The translations under genes were made by a program, and so were the position numbers. DNA of 64,000 bases, from the NCBI GenBank assembly GCA_030524285.1, contig JAUNGQ010000001.1, forward strand, positions 1-64,000, in the 5' to 3' direction. Source of the stretch: Eubacteriales bacterium. Lineage in GTDB: Bacteria > Bacillota > Clostridia > Oscillospirales > Butyricicoccaceae. The notes beneath the pieces are model-generated. The model had not been told where the DNA came from and made no database searches. It saw only the letters and a program-made list of their open reading frames with translations. The first letter of the stretch is position 1; every line of letters begins with the position of its first letter. Shown piece by piece: positions 33,929-42,941 of the stretch.

Positions 33929-35365
33929 ATGAAAGTTTTGTATGTAGCCAGCGAAGTAGCGCCGTTTATTAAGACCGGCGGACTGGGCGATGTAGCAGGT
34001 TCCCTGCCGAAGGCTCTGGCGGCAAAGGGCTGTGAGGTAGCGGTTGTATGCCCGCTGTACAGCAAGATCAGCAATGAATGGCGCGATAAGATGTACTATA
34101 TCAAGAGTCTATATGTACAGCTTGCATGGCGCAATCAGTACTGCGGCATCTTTGTTTATGAGGATGCAGGCGTAAAGTACTATTTCCTTGACAATGAATA
34201 TTATTTCGCACGCAATCAGGTTTATGGTGAGTATGACGATGCAGAACGTTTCGCGTTCTTCTCCCGTGCTGTACTGGAAATGCTGCCGGAGATCGACTTC
34301 CGCCCGGATGTCATCAACTGCAATGACTGGCAGACCGCACTGGTTCCGGTATACTATTGCCTGAATTATAACTATCGTCCGTGGTATGAGGGCATCAAGA
34401 CGGTGTTCACCATCCATAACATTCAGTTCCAGGGCCAGTATGGCCGTGAGGTACTGTCCTATGTTCTGGGTATTGATGATTACCATTTTGACAACGGTTT
34501 CATGCAGCAGGATGGCGATGTCAACCTGATGAAGGCTGCTATCGTCTGCGCTGACCGTGTTACCACCGTGTCTTCCACCTATGCAGGCGAAATCCAGACT
34601 GCATTCTACGGTTTCCATCTGGATGCCGTACTGCGCTGGAATCAGGGCAAGGTCAGCGGTATCGTAAATGGCATTGATGTAGATGCCTACAATCCGGAAA
34701 CGGATTCCCATATGTTCAAGAACTTCAGTGTAGATACGCTGGATGACAAGAAGGAAAACCGCAGGCAGCTGCTGGAAATGTGCGGCCTGCAGGCAGATGA
34801 CGAAACACTGGTGATCGGTATGGTAGGCCGACTGACCAGCCAGAAGGGACTGGACCTGGTACAGTGTGTTTTGAACGATATTCTGGAGCAGGATGTCCGT
34901 ATGATTGTACTGGGCACCGGAGATTATGCATATGAGCAGATGTTCATCAATGCGAAGTGGCAGCATCCGGATAAGATTTCCACCAATATTATGTTCTCCA
35001 ACGATCTGGCAAACAAGATTTATGCAGGCTGTGACCTGTTCCTGATGCCGTCCCTGTTTGAGCCGTGTGGACTGGCACAGATGATCGCAATGCGTTACGG
35101 CACCCTGCCGCTGGTTCGTGAGACAGGCGGCCTGAAGGATACCGTGAAGCCGTATAACCAGTTTACCGGTGAAGGCACAGGCTTCTCCTTCGCAAACTAC
35201 AATGCGCATGAAATGCTGCATGTGATTGAAGAGGCTTCCTCTCTGTTCCGCCATAATAAGGAGGCATGGAGAGCCATGCAGGTTGCTGGCATGACCACAG
35301 ATTTCAGCTGGGATCATTCTGCACAGGTTTATCTGGATCTGTATAACAGCGCAGTAAATGGCTGA
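33929..35365 (+). CDS. glgA: Glycogen synthase (ADP-glucose type)
   Basis: A 478-residue GT5 glycosyltransferase that elongates alpha-1,4-glucan from ADP-glucose. The N-terminal KTGGLGDVAGSLPKAL binds the nucleotide sugar, HNIQFQGQYG and RVTTVSSTYAGEI are typical, and the C-terminal MPSLFEPCGLAQMIAMRYGT holds the retaining-GT motif. ATG 33929 is chosen because GGAGG lies 7 nt upstream and the protein then starts MKVLYVASEVAPF. Last gene of the glg cluster. No glgP (phosphorylase) is adjacent, though a phosphoglucomutase gene lies at 61 kb. Confidence 0.97.
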   Translation: MKVLYVASEVAPFIKTGGLGDVAGSLPKALAAKGCEVAVVCPLYSKISNEWRDKMYYIKSLYVQLAWRNQYCGIFVYEDAGVKYYFLDNEYYFARNQVYGEYDDAERFAFFSRAVLEMLPEIDFRPDVINCNDWQTALVPVYYCLNYNYRPWYEGIKTVFTIHNIQFQGQYGREVLSYVLGIDDYHFDNGFMQQDGDVNLMKAAIVCADRVTTVSSTYAGEIQTAFYGFHLDAVLRWNQGKVSGIVNGIDVDAYNPETDSHMFKNFSVDTLDDKKENRRQLLEMCGLQADDETLVIGMVGRLTSQKGLDLVQCVLNDILEQDVRMIVLGTGDYAYEQMFINAKWQHPDKISTNIMFSNDLANKIYAGCDLFLMPSLFEPCGLAQMIAMRYGTLPLVRETGGLKDTVKPYNQFTGEGTGFSFANYNAHEMLHVIEEASSLFRHNKEAWRAMQVAGMTTDFSWDHSAQVYLDLYNSAVNG

Positions 35366-35387
35366 TTGTCAGCTTGAACGAATATAT

Positions 35388-35430
35388 GCCCCCTTTTCCA
35401 CAGCGATGCGGAGAAGGGGGCGCTGTATTT
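35388..35430 (+). terminator. Likely glgA terminator
   Basis: GCCCCCTTTTCC (35388-35399) pairs with GGAGAAGGGGGC (35410-35421), followed by GCTGTATTTT. Strong stem, weak T-run. Confidence 0.6.
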
Positions 35431-35573
35431 TGCAAGCACAAAGGAAAAATGTAAAATGACAAAACTTATATGCAAACAAATTTGACAAAGTGACAGGTTG
35501 ATTTTATACTTAACATAATAAACAATAAGCAGAGGCCGCATAGCGGCTATGATCTGCAGACAGGAGACTGGCG

Positions 35574-36110
35574 ATGAACTTTACAGAAAAGAAGATAAAG
35601 AGTGATTATAAATTCCATGGAAAAATTATGACTGTCCGCGTGGATGATGCACTGCTGCCGAATGGCAAGCCATGCAAGCGGGAGGTTTGTGAGCATGTTG
35701 GCGGTGTCGGCGTGCTGCCGATAGATGCAGATCGCATGGTGACGCTGGTGCGCCAATATCGATATCCCTATGAGACAACAACACTGGAAATCCCGGCGGG
35801 CAAGATGGATCAGGGGCCGGAGGAAGCGCTGGAATGCGGACGGCGCGAGCTGTCGGAGGAAACCGGACTGCTTGCCGGACAAATGATCCCGATGGGTGAG
35901 CTGTGGCCGTCGCCTGGTTTTATGGATGAGCGGCTGCACTTGTTCTGTGCAAAGGATTTGACACAAGGTGAAATCCATCCGGATGAGGATGAGTTTGTAG
36001 AGATTGTGCGTATGCCATTTGATGAGCTATGCCAGCGCATTGCAGCGGGGGAAATTCATGATGCCAAGACTGTGGCGGCCATTGGCAAAGCTTTGATTAT
36101 GGGGTTGTAA
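35574..36110 (+). CDS. NUDIX hydrolase, ADP-ribose pyrophosphatase type
   Basis: A 178-residue protein with the ADP-ribose pyrophosphatase layout: an N-terminal strand domain (about 1-45), then the Nudix core with REVCEHVGGVGVLPIDADRM, LVRQYRYPYETTTLEIPAGK and the box ending RRELSEETGL (about residues 75-102). Between the Nudix Gly and REL there is one residue more than in the standard box (GKMDQGPEEALECGRREL). The SPGFMDERLHLF segment fits NudF. It probably cleaves ADP-ribose or a related nucleoside diphosphate sugar. GGAGACTGGCG precedes the ATG. It is 21 bp before the WalK-like gene, so may head that operon. Confidence 0.9.
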   Translation: MNFTEKKIKSDYKFHGKIMTVRVDDALLPNGKPCKREVCEHVGGVGVLPIDADRMVTLVRQYRYPYETTTLEIPAGKMDQGPEEALECGRRELSEETGLLAGQMIPMGELWPSPGFMDERLHLFCAKDLTQGEIHPDEDEFVEIVRMPFDELCQRIAAGEIHDAKTVAAIGKALIMGL

Positions 36111-36131
36111 AAATTTGGAAGGGATATGACG

Positions 36132-37133
36132 ATGCGACAGACACTGAGAAGGAAATTAACAGGCAGTATCATGCTGACGGCGCTGGCTGTACTGGCAATT
36201 GTATCGATATGCTTGTTACTGGGGATGGCACGCTACAGCAGCGCACAGTTTGAGGATGAAATTGCAGATGTGCTGACGGTGGATGTGTTGAGCGAAATGA
36301 ACAGTGGCGCCACTGGCAGTACAGAAGGTGCTGCATACAACATAGAAGAAATTCTGAATGCCTATGCCGGGCGGCTCCGCTTTGGTGTTGACCGCACCTA
36401 TTCCATATGGGATGCGACAACTGGTGAACTGGTTGGCGGTACGGAAGATGCGGCAATGACAAAGAATGTTGTCACGGCTATGGGTGGCGAAATCGGAAAT
36501 GCGTCACCGCTGCTGCCGACAGAAATGGATATTGCGATTCCGATTCACGGAGAAGTCTCCCTGATCGTAGATATTGCAGATGATGGGCGCAATATGCGCA
36601 CGATGTTTGCCAATGTACTGCTGCTGCTGGCGGCGGGCGCGGCGCTCAGCCTGCTGATGTGCCTCTTCCTCAGCCGGATTATGGCGAATGCCTTTGCTGG
36701 CTCCGCTGTGCAGGCGGCACAGCAGCTGCGGGAAAAGAGTGACAAAAGTTTGTATCCGGAAGGTGACTGGGAGGCTATGGCGGCAGCCATGTATGCACCG
36801 AAGAAAACAAAGACCCGCAGAGGCGAACGCAGCCGTGATGCGCTGGATTTAATTCTGCCGTATCTGCGGGAGGGTTATGTCCGCTTTGACGAGGAAGGCA
36901 ACATTCTGGAAATCAATGTCGTGGCAGAAGAGCTGCTGGGCGTATCGCTGGAGTCTGAGGAGGAACTGACCTTTGAGATGACCTTCCAGGGCGTTCCGAT
37001 GCCGCAGGAAACGCAGAGTATGATCCGCGGTCAGCTGATCCAGAACGGCAGGACGCTGGATGTTGTCTTTATGGCGCTTGAGCCGGGCATGTTTGCCGCA
37101 ATCCTGTACCCGGCAGACGGGAGGATGGTATGA
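36132..37133 (+). CDS. WalK-like sensor without histidine kinase domain
   Basis: A 333-residue protein with TM1 (about 13-32), a 120-residue extracytoplasmic domain, TM2 (about 158-182), a linker, and a PAS-like domain (about 235-330: ILPYLREGYVRFDEEGNILE). This is the N-terminal order of a WalK-type kinase, but the chain ends where the HisKA/ATPase part should begin, and no kinase motif follows. The stop overlaps the next gene by ATGA, so this is a settled form and not a window-edge artefact. GGAAGGG lies before ATG 36132. Call rests on architecture and on the WalH-WalI-WalJ-RlmH neighbourhood. Direct homology to WalK is an inference. Confidence 0.65.
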   Translation: MRQTLRRKLTGSIMLTALAVLAIVSICLLLGMARYSSAQFEDEIADVLTVDVLSEMNSGATGSTEGAAYNIEEILNAYAGRLRFGVDRTYSIWDATTGELVGGTEDAAMTKNVVTAMGGEIGNASPLLPTEMDIAIPIHGEVSLIVDIADDGRNMRTMFANVLLLLAAGAALSLLMCLFLSRIMANAFAGSAVQAAQQLREKSDKSLYPEGDWEAMAAAMYAPKKTKTRRGERSRDALDLILPYLREGYVRFDEEGNILEINVVAEELLGVSLESEEELTFEMTFQGVPMPQETQSMIRGQLIQNGRTLDVVFMALEPGMFAAILYPADGRMV

Positions 37134-38734
37134 GGCGAAACAAAATCCCCTTCCATTCGATCCGACGTTTTATTCGGAGGCACAGCCATACCCTGCGTTC
37201 TCTGCTGATTGTCGTATTGGTGGTAACGCTGGCAGCGCAGTGCTGGCGCTTATGGTCTGCGGTATTGCCGGAACAGGAGGACAATCCTGCTTCCCTCTCC
37301 GATGAACAAAAGCAGACAACAACCGACAACAGTGCGGCAGCCTTGCCGATCCGTTTTGCTGCCCGCAGCGATCATGGGCTGTATGGCGTGGAATATAATA
37401 CGGACGGACTGGAAGAAGCATATGAGGCTACAGCGGATATATGGGCGCAGGCGCTGGAACGGGCAGGCGAGCCTGCTGTGGCACGGATGGAGGAATACAG
37501 AAGCGCCCTGAAGAATAACCTGCTGCTGATGGAATACGACGGTAGGGTTCCGGTACATATTCTTGCAGGCTGGCTGAATTGCAATCTGACAGATGAACTG
37601 GAGGACTGCGTGCTGGGCACGATGGCGCTGTGCAGTGTCGGGAATCATACCTATCTGCTGTATTTCCGGGACAGCAGCACAGGAACCATCCGCTGTGCGC
37701 AGACCAGCGTAGACGAGGAAGCTTTTGATGCTGCGACAGAGCAGTTTGAAGGCAATGACTGTGCGTTGGCCGTCGATGAGGAAGCAGCAACCGTGTCACC
37801 TGATCTGCTGTATTTTTATAACGGTGCAGCCTGCAATGTGATGTCATTTGCACCGTATGACGGCACGGATGGTATGAATGATTTGCTGACAGCTTTTGGC
37901 ATGGATGCAGAAGTTGCACAGGACAATGCATATACCTCCAATGGCATGAAGGTGTATGTATCCGGCGCGAATACGGTGCGCATGTCGTCGGACGGCAGGA
38001 TGGTATATGATGGTGCAGGTATCCGTATCGGTATCGCACATGGACATGACCGTATTATGCAGTGTGTCCAGACAGGCTACAGGCTGACCATGGAAGCGCT
38101 GGACGCCATTGACAGCGGTGCGATGCCTGCGCTGACGAGGGCATATACCGATGCAGATACCGGGCGGTATATTGTTGTATTCGGCATACAGATGAATAGC
38201 ATACCGGTGGATAATACAAAGACCGGATATTTTGCACGCTATGAATTTGAAGGCAGTATCCTTGCACATGCTGATCTTGCGCTTCGTACCAGCCAGTCAA
38301 CCGGCGAAACCATTGCGGTTATGCCGGAGAAGCAGGCGGCAGCCGGACAATTCATTGGCGCTGACATGTGCCTGAGCCTGCGCTATATTGACGAGGCAGA
38401 GGAAACGGACAGCACATGGGCTGCGTATGAAGAAGATATCGAGAATAACGACAATGAAATGACCGACGACATCCGTACAACAGACGAAGAAAACAATACG
38501 GGCAGCATATGGGATGGCACGGATGCGGCAGAGACAGGTTTTGATGAACCGGAGGGCGATACACTGGGTAATACATGGTATAACAGCGGGACAGCTGTTT
38601 CACCGCAGTGGTATGTCCTGCAATATGGCGAGGCGGCAGAGAAGCCGGAAATCAGCCGTACCATTTCACCGGAAAATATTGTTGTTGTATATGCAGATTT
38701 TGACCGTCTGATCCGGGGAGGTGCCGCAGCATGA
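37130..38734 (+). CDS. WalH (YycH)-like membrane-anchored regulatory protein
   Basis: A 534-residue protein with an N-terminal basic segment, one membrane helix (about 22-42) and a large extracytoplasmic part. It ends in an acidic low-complexity region (about 425-490) and a short conserved tail (VVVYADFDRLI). YycH proteins have this topology and restrain the WalK kinase in Bacillus. Sequence similarity is low by eye; the assignment leans on its place directly before a clear YycI-like gene and after the sensor, with ATGA overlaps on both sides. GGACGGGAGG sits upstream of ATG 37130. Confidence 0.6.
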   Translation: MRRNKIPFHSIRRFIRRHSHTLRSLLIVVLVVTLAAQCWRLWSAVLPEQEDNPASLSDEQKQTTTDNSAAALPIRFAARSDHGLYGVEYNTDGLEEAYEATADIWAQALERAGEPAVARMEEYRSALKNNLLLMEYDGRVPVHILAGWLNCNLTDELEDCVLGTMALCSVGNHTYLLYFRDSSTGTIRCAQTSVDEEAFDAATEQFEGNDCALAVDEEAATVSPDLLYFYNGAACNVMSFAPYDGTDGMNDLLTAFGMDAEVAQDNAYTSNGMKVYVSGANTVRMSSDGRMVYDGAGIRIGIAHGHDRIMQCVQTGYRLTMEALDAIDSGAMPALTRAYTDADTGRYIVVFGIQMNSIPVDNTKTGYFARYEFEGSILAHADLALRTSQSTGETIAVMPEKQAAAGQFIGADMCLSLRYIDEAEETDSTWAAYEEDIENNDNEMTDDIRTTDEENNTGSIWDGTDAAETGFDEPEGDTLGNTWYNSGTAVSPQWYVLQYGEAAEKPEISRTISPENIVVVYADFDRLIRGGAAA

Positions 38735-40005
38735 AAAAGCCGGATTTTAAGGCTCTCAGGAATAAGAAAAAAGACCCTGTTGCAGAGCAGCGGTTCCAAA
38801 AACGTGCTTCGGAGCGCTGGTCAGTAAAAGACTGGCTCAGCGCGCTCCGTCAGAAATGGAAGGATGCCCATTCACCGGCCAATCGGCGTGCATGGAGTAA
38901 AGTCCAAACAGCAGTATGCATTGTCCTACTGGTTTTGAATATTCTGCTTCTGGCAGTTTCTGGTGCAGCCAAAGCGCAGGAGCTATTGCAGGAGCGCAAG
39001 GTGCGTGAACAGATGGATGCCGTGCTGGCACAGCAGGGCATGTTATGCGGTTCCAGTGTATATCATACGCTGGAAAACTGTCCGCAGGCGTATACCCTGC
39101 GTGCAGATAGCAGCATTCAGAAAACCTTTGCCCGTAATCTGCTCACAGGAACGGTTGTCACCGTAGCGAAAGGCAGCAACACGGTATGGACCGGAGACAA
39201 TGGTACAGTGGAATGGTCCCAGTCCGGCGAGCTGTATGCAGAAGCAGAGCTTCCAACGGTGGTTAAGCCGCAGAGCGAGGATGACGCTGGACGCATCGTG
39301 CAGGACATGCTGGAGCAGGCAGGCATTGTTGTCCGGAAGGATCAGGTTGCCGTGACACAGCGTGAGGCGGATTATATTGTCACTGTCAGGCAGGAAATCA
39401 ATAAAACCGAGCTGCTGGGCTGTAAATTGACGGTTACGATTGCAGAGGGAAATGTATTTACCATCGAAGGCGCGTGGTGTACCGGCACGGCAGAGCCGAT
39501 GACAATACAGGCGCTGGAGAACTATTCCGCACAAAAGACCCTGTTTCAGTTTGTCGCATCCAAGAAAGCCCTGGGGCAGATTATCAGTGTACAGCCGACA
39601 TATGTGCTGTCAGACAAGAGCGGCGGGCGGTTTACCGCGATTCCATGCTGGCGTTTTTCGACGGACGGCGGCGATTTCGTACTGAATATTCTGACCGGCG
39701 ATGTAGTAGCTTCCTCTGAGCTGGAGGGAACAGATGCTGCGGAGGATGAAACGGAGGATGATACCACACAGCAGGATACATCGGACGACGAAACGGAAAA
39801 TCCGGATGCAATCACCGCGGATGAAAATTCTGCCGATGACGCTGTGGATGAAACCGGCGATGATACGCCCGATACTTCTGTGGATCCGTTTGCAAATCCC
39901 CAGGAAGATACAACAGGGGACACAGATGGCGATGAGCAGGATATCCCCTATGATGAACGGACACCGGATGCCGATACGGGAGACATATGGAATGCAGATG
40001 GCTGA
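38731..40005 (+). CDS. WalI (YycI)-like two-component regulatory protein
   Basis: A 424-residue protein with a basic cytoplasmic N-terminus, one membrane helix (about 56-78, preceded by WSKVQTAVCIVLLVLNILLL, the usual YycI start) and an extracytoplasmic YycI/YycH-type fold. The later segment ISVQPTYVLSDKSGGRFTAI, with PCWRFSTDGGDFVLNILTGD, matches the family's final strands. An acidic Asp/Glu/Thr-rich tail of about 90 residues follows. In Bacillus, WalI and WalH control the essential WalK kinase; here no kinase is encoded next to it. Overlaps the upstream stop by ATGA; GGGGAGG precedes the ATG. Confidence 0.75.
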   Translation: MKKPDFKALRNKKKDPVAEQRFQKRASERWSVKDWLSALRQKWKDAHSPANRRAWSKVQTAVCIVLLVLNILLLAVSGAAKAQELLQERKVREQMDAVLAQQGMLCGSSVYHTLENCPQAYTLRADSSIQKTFARNLLTGTVVTVAKGSNTVWTGDNGTVEWSQSGELYAEAELPTVVKPQSEDDAGRIVQDMLEQAGIVVRKDQVAVTQREADYIVTVRQEINKTELLGCKLTVTIAEGNVFTIEGAWCTGTAEPMTIQALENYSAQKTLFQFVASKKALGQIISVQPTYVLSDKSGGRFTAIPCWRFSTDGGDFVLNILTGDVVASSELEGTDAAEDETEDDTTQQDTSDDETENPDAITADENSADDAVDETGDDTPDTSVDPFANPQEDTTGDTDGDEQDIPYDERTPDADTGDIWNADG

Positions 40006-40234
40006 TTTTGTGCATCCCATACCAAATTTATGGGGAAAATGCCGAAGAAATGGCTTTGCGTTCAAAAAATCCAAACGGGCATAAAAATCGTTTGCGTTCT
40101 GCTGTTAGTTGTGTTAACATAATAAACGTGTATATTGGACTGTTACGGCAGGTTTTACCTGCATAAGACATTCATATTGAATGGAACTGGAGAATGCTGT
40201 TCTGAGTAGTTATGAATTTAAGGAGAAGGTTTCG

Positions 40235-41503
40235 TTGGAGAAATATATCATCAAAGGCGGACATCCGCTTGAGGGCGAGGTAACAATCAGCGGCGCAAAA
40301 AATGCAGCAGTAGCGATTGTACCTGCGGCATTGATGGTTGATGGACCGTGCATTATTGAAAATGTACCGAATATTGTGGATGTCATGCTGCAATTCGAGA
40401 TTCTCGAAAAAATGGGCATGAAAATTACACAGCTGGATGCAACGACATTCAAAACAGAGAACAGCGGTGTGAACCTCGAAAGTGAAGAAACCTTCGAGCT
40501 GATGACACGGCTGCGTGCTTCGTATTACTTTATCGGTGCAGAGCTGGGACGATATGGCAGGGCGCGGGTTGCCATGCCGGGAGGATGTAATTTTGGCGGC
40601 ATCCGTCCGGTTGACCAGCACATCAAGGGCTTTGAAAAGCTGAACAGCTTTGTGCGTGTGGAAAGTGAAGGCTTCATTTCCGCCATTGCACCGGAGGGGC
40701 TTGTCGGCAACCATATTTATTTTGATGTCGTCACAGTAGGCGCTACCATGAATGTGATGCTGGCGGCTGTTTTTGCAAAGGGACAGACTGTTATGGAAAA
40801 TGTGGCAAAGGAACCGCATATTGTGGATCTGGCCAATTTCCTGAACCAGATGGGCGCGAACATCAAGGGCGCCGGCACAGATAAAATTGTTATCAACGGT
40901 GTCGAACGTCTGCATGGCGGTACCTATAGCATCATTCCGGATCAGATTGAGGCCGGTACGTACATGGCGGCAGCAGCAGCCTGCGGCGGCGATATTCTGG
41001 TCAAAAATGTCATTCCGAAGCATTTGGAATGCATCAGTACCAAACTGGAGGATATGGGCGTCAAGGTGGAAATGTATGACGATTCCGTGCGTGTCATACG
41101 CAGGGGTCCTCTGCGCCATACGAACCTGAAAACCCTGCCTTATCCGGGATTCCCCACAGATATGCAGCCGCAGATGGCGGCTGTAATGTGTCTGGCAGAC
41201 GGTTCCAGCCATATCACCGAAGGCGTCTGGGGAAACCGCTTCCGCTATGCGGAGGAGCTGGAAAAGATGGGAGCACATATCAATATTTATAAGGAAACCG
41301 CAGTGATTGACGGTGTGCCGGATTTGAGCGGCACGGATGTTATCGCGCATGACCTGCGTGCAGGCGCCGCAATGGTGATTGCCGGACTGGCAGCGCACGG
41401 CACAACAACGGTATCGCAGATCGGTTATGTGGAACGCGGTTATGAAAGTCTGGTTGAGAAGGTTCGTGGTATCGGCGGCAACATTTCACGCGTTGTAGAT
41501 TAA
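40235..41503 (+). CDS. murA: UDP-N-acetylglucosamine 1-carboxyvinyltransferase
   Basis: A 422-residue enzyme that transfers enolpyruvate to UDP-GlcNAc, the first committed step of peptidoglycan synthesis and the fosfomycin target. SGAKNAAVAIVPAAL, RVAMPGGCNFGGIRPVDQH (with the catalytic, fosfomycin-reactive Cys) and YPGFPTDMQPQMAA are all present. The start is TTG at 40235: AAGGAG lies 9 nt upstream and the protein then begins (M)EKYIIKGG as in other MurAs; the longer ATG frame at 40181 lacks a site. It sits inside the wal-like gene set, between WalI-like and walJ genes. Confidence 0.96.
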   Translation: MEKYIIKGGHPLEGEVTISGAKNAAVAIVPAALMVDGPCIIENVPNIVDVMLQFEILEKMGMKITQLDATTFKTENSGVNLESEETFELMTRLRASYYFIGAELGRYGRARVAMPGGCNFGGIRPVDQHIKGFEKLNSFVRVESEGFISAIAPEGLVGNHIYFDVVTVGATMNVMLAAVFAKGQTVMENVAKEPHIVDLANFLNQMGANIKGAGTDKIVINGVERLHGGTYSIIPDQIEAGTYMAAAAACGGDILVKNVIPKHLECISTKLEDMGVKVEMYDDSVRVIRRGPLRHTNLKTLPYPGFPTDMQPQMAAVMCLADGSSHITEGVWGNRFRYAEELEKMGAHINIYKETAVIDGVPDLSGTDVIAHDLRAGAAMVIAGLAAHGTTTVSQIGYVERGYESLVEKVRGIGGNISRVVD

Positions 41504-41530
41504 GATTTTTTTGCTTTTAACAGCTTTGGG

Positions 41531-41559
41531 GGAACTGCCTTGGCAGTTCCTCGTTTTTT
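41531..41559 (+). terminator. murA terminator
   Basis: GGAACTGCC (41531-41539) pairs with GGCAGTTCC (41542-41550), then TCGTTTTTT. Confidence 0.8.
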
Positions 41560-41632
41560 GCCCGCCGCAGTGGGCTGTGAGGACGCTTCGTAGATTGTGC
41601 GAAGCGGAAAATGTTTTGTTGTGAGGGAAATG

Positions 41633-42436
41633 ATGAGCTTTTATTATTCTATAGCCTCCGGTTCTTCGGGGAACTGCGCCGTCTGGCAGGCGGGAGAAAC
41701 GGCTGTTCTGATTGATCTTGGGGTGTCGGTCCGTGCGCTGAACCAGGCGCTGCGCAGGATTGATATGCAAATCGAGGACATCACCGCTGTTTTGCTGACA
41801 CATGAGCACATAGACCATATCAAGGGGCTGGCAACGTTTGTCAAAAAATATGACCTGCCTGTCTATGCTACCTTTGGTACAGCAGCAGCAATTTTGCAGA
41901 AGCTGCCGCAAGCACAGAAGAATTTACAGATGTTTGCAGGCGGGGAGGCGTTTGATATCGGCGGGCTGTATGTGCAGTCCATGCCGATTTCCCACGATGC
42001 AGCAGAGCCGGTGGCCTACCGCATTGATGGCGGTGGGTATAAGCTGGGCTATGTGACGGATACCGGTTTTCTGCCGGAACAGGTAAAGGCTGCAATTTCC
42101 GGCTGTGATACGATTGTTCTGGAATCCAATCATGATGTGGAAATGCTGCGCACCGGCCCGTATCCGATGTATCTCAAACAGCGCATTCGTGGCAAATATG
42201 GACATCTGTCCAATGAGGAATGTGCTGGCTGTGCACGCAGTCTGGCAAAAGCGGGTGCAAGACGGCTTGTATTGGCGCATTTGAGCGATAAGAACAATAA
42301 CCCATTGACAGCGCTTCGATGCACGCAGCGCAGCCTGAGCGGCTTGGATTGCCAATTATATGTTGCACCGCGCAGTGCAATGGAGGAACCGATCCAATTG
42401 GCAGAGGAGGGGACGCAATGCTCCATGTTCGCTTGA
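41633..42436 (+). CDS. walJ: WalJ (YycJ)-type metallo-beta-lactamase fold hydrolase
   Basis: A 267-residue MBL-fold protein beginning MSFYYSIASGSSGNCAV, the characteristic YycJ start. It has the metal motif LTHEHIDHIKG (about residue 55) and later SHDAAEPVAY and LESNHDVEML. YycJ is a probable nuclease linked to mismatch repair and wall/division coordination. ATG 41633 is preferred over 41630 because GAGGG lies 5 nt upstream. It overlaps rlmH by 19 bp, an arrangement resembling the walJ-rlmH end of the Bacillus wal operon. Confidence 0.92.
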   Translation: MSFYYSIASGSSGNCAVWQAGETAVLIDLGVSVRALNQALRRIDMQIEDITAVLLTHEHIDHIKGLATFVKKYDLPVYATFGTAAAILQKLPQAQKNLQMFAGGEAFDIGGLYVQSMPISHDAAEPVAYRIDGGGYKLGYVTDTGFLPEQVKAAISGCDTIVLESNHDVEMLRTGPYPMYLKQRIRGKYGHLSNEECAGCARSLAKAGARRLVLAHLSDKNNNPLTALRCTQRSLSGLDCQLYVAPRSAMEEPIQLAEEGTQCSMFA

Positions 42437-42900
42437 TATGTGTCGGCAAGCTGAAGGAGAAATTTTACCGGGAAGCGTGCGCGGAATATGAAAAACGATT
42501 GAAAGGCTATTGCAAACTGGAAATTCTTGAACTGACTGAGCAGCGCCTTCCGGAGCAGCCGTCACAGGCACAGATTGCCGCTGCGTTGGCAAAGGAAGCC
42601 GATGCAATCCGGGCAAAAATACCGTCCGGCAGTATGACGGTTGCCATGTGCATTGAAGGCAAAGGATTATCCAGTGAACAGTTTGCTGATAGGCTGGATA
42701 GCTGGATGGGCCGTGGTACGTCACATATCAATATCCTGATTGGAGGCTCGTGTGGTCTGGATGAGAACTTGAAACAATCCGCACAGCTCAGATTATCCAT
42801 GTCGCCCATGACCTTCCCACATCATCTGGCACGTGTCATGGTGCTGGAACAGCTGTATCGGGCGCTGAATATTGCCGCAGGCGGAAAGTATCATAAGTAA
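42418..42900 (+). CDS. rlmH: 23S rRNA (pseudouridine1915-N3)-methyltransferase
   Basis: A 160-residue SPOUT methyltransferase of exact RlmH length. It methylates pseudouridine 1915 in helix 69 of 23S rRNA on assembled ribosomes. LICVGKLKEKFYREACAEYE at the N-terminus, LIGGSCGLDENLK (SAM knot) and the C-terminal MTFPHHLARVMVLEQLYRAL ending GGKYHK are diagnostic. Start at ATG 42418 follows GAGGAGGGG inside the walJ 3' end, so it is translationally coupled to walJ. Confidence 0.97.
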   Translation: MLHVRLICVGKLKEKFYREACAEYEKRLKGYCKLEILELTEQRLPEQPSQAQIAAALAKEADAIRAKIPSGSMTVAMCIEGKGLSSEQFADRLDSWMGRGTSHINILIGGSCGLDENLKQSAQLRLSMSPMTFPHHLARVMVLEQLYRALNIAAGGKYHK

Positions 42901-42908
42901 ATGGGAAA

Positions 42909-42937
42909 AAGTCCGGAATGCAGCGCATTCCGGACTT
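42909..42937. terminator. Bidirectional terminator between rlmH and pyrC
   Basis: AAGTCCGGAATGC, AGC loop, GCATTCCGGACTT: 13 perfect pairs. On the minus strand it is followed by TTTTCCC, on the plus strand by GGCTTTATT. Confidence 0.9.
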
Positions 42938-42941
42938 GGCT

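Noticed and set aside
36132..37133. Frameshifted histidine kinase
   Set aside because: No HisKA or HATPase sequence is found in any frame downstream. The next gene starts by an ATGA overlap and encodes a WalH-like protein, so the kinase part is absent and not shifted.
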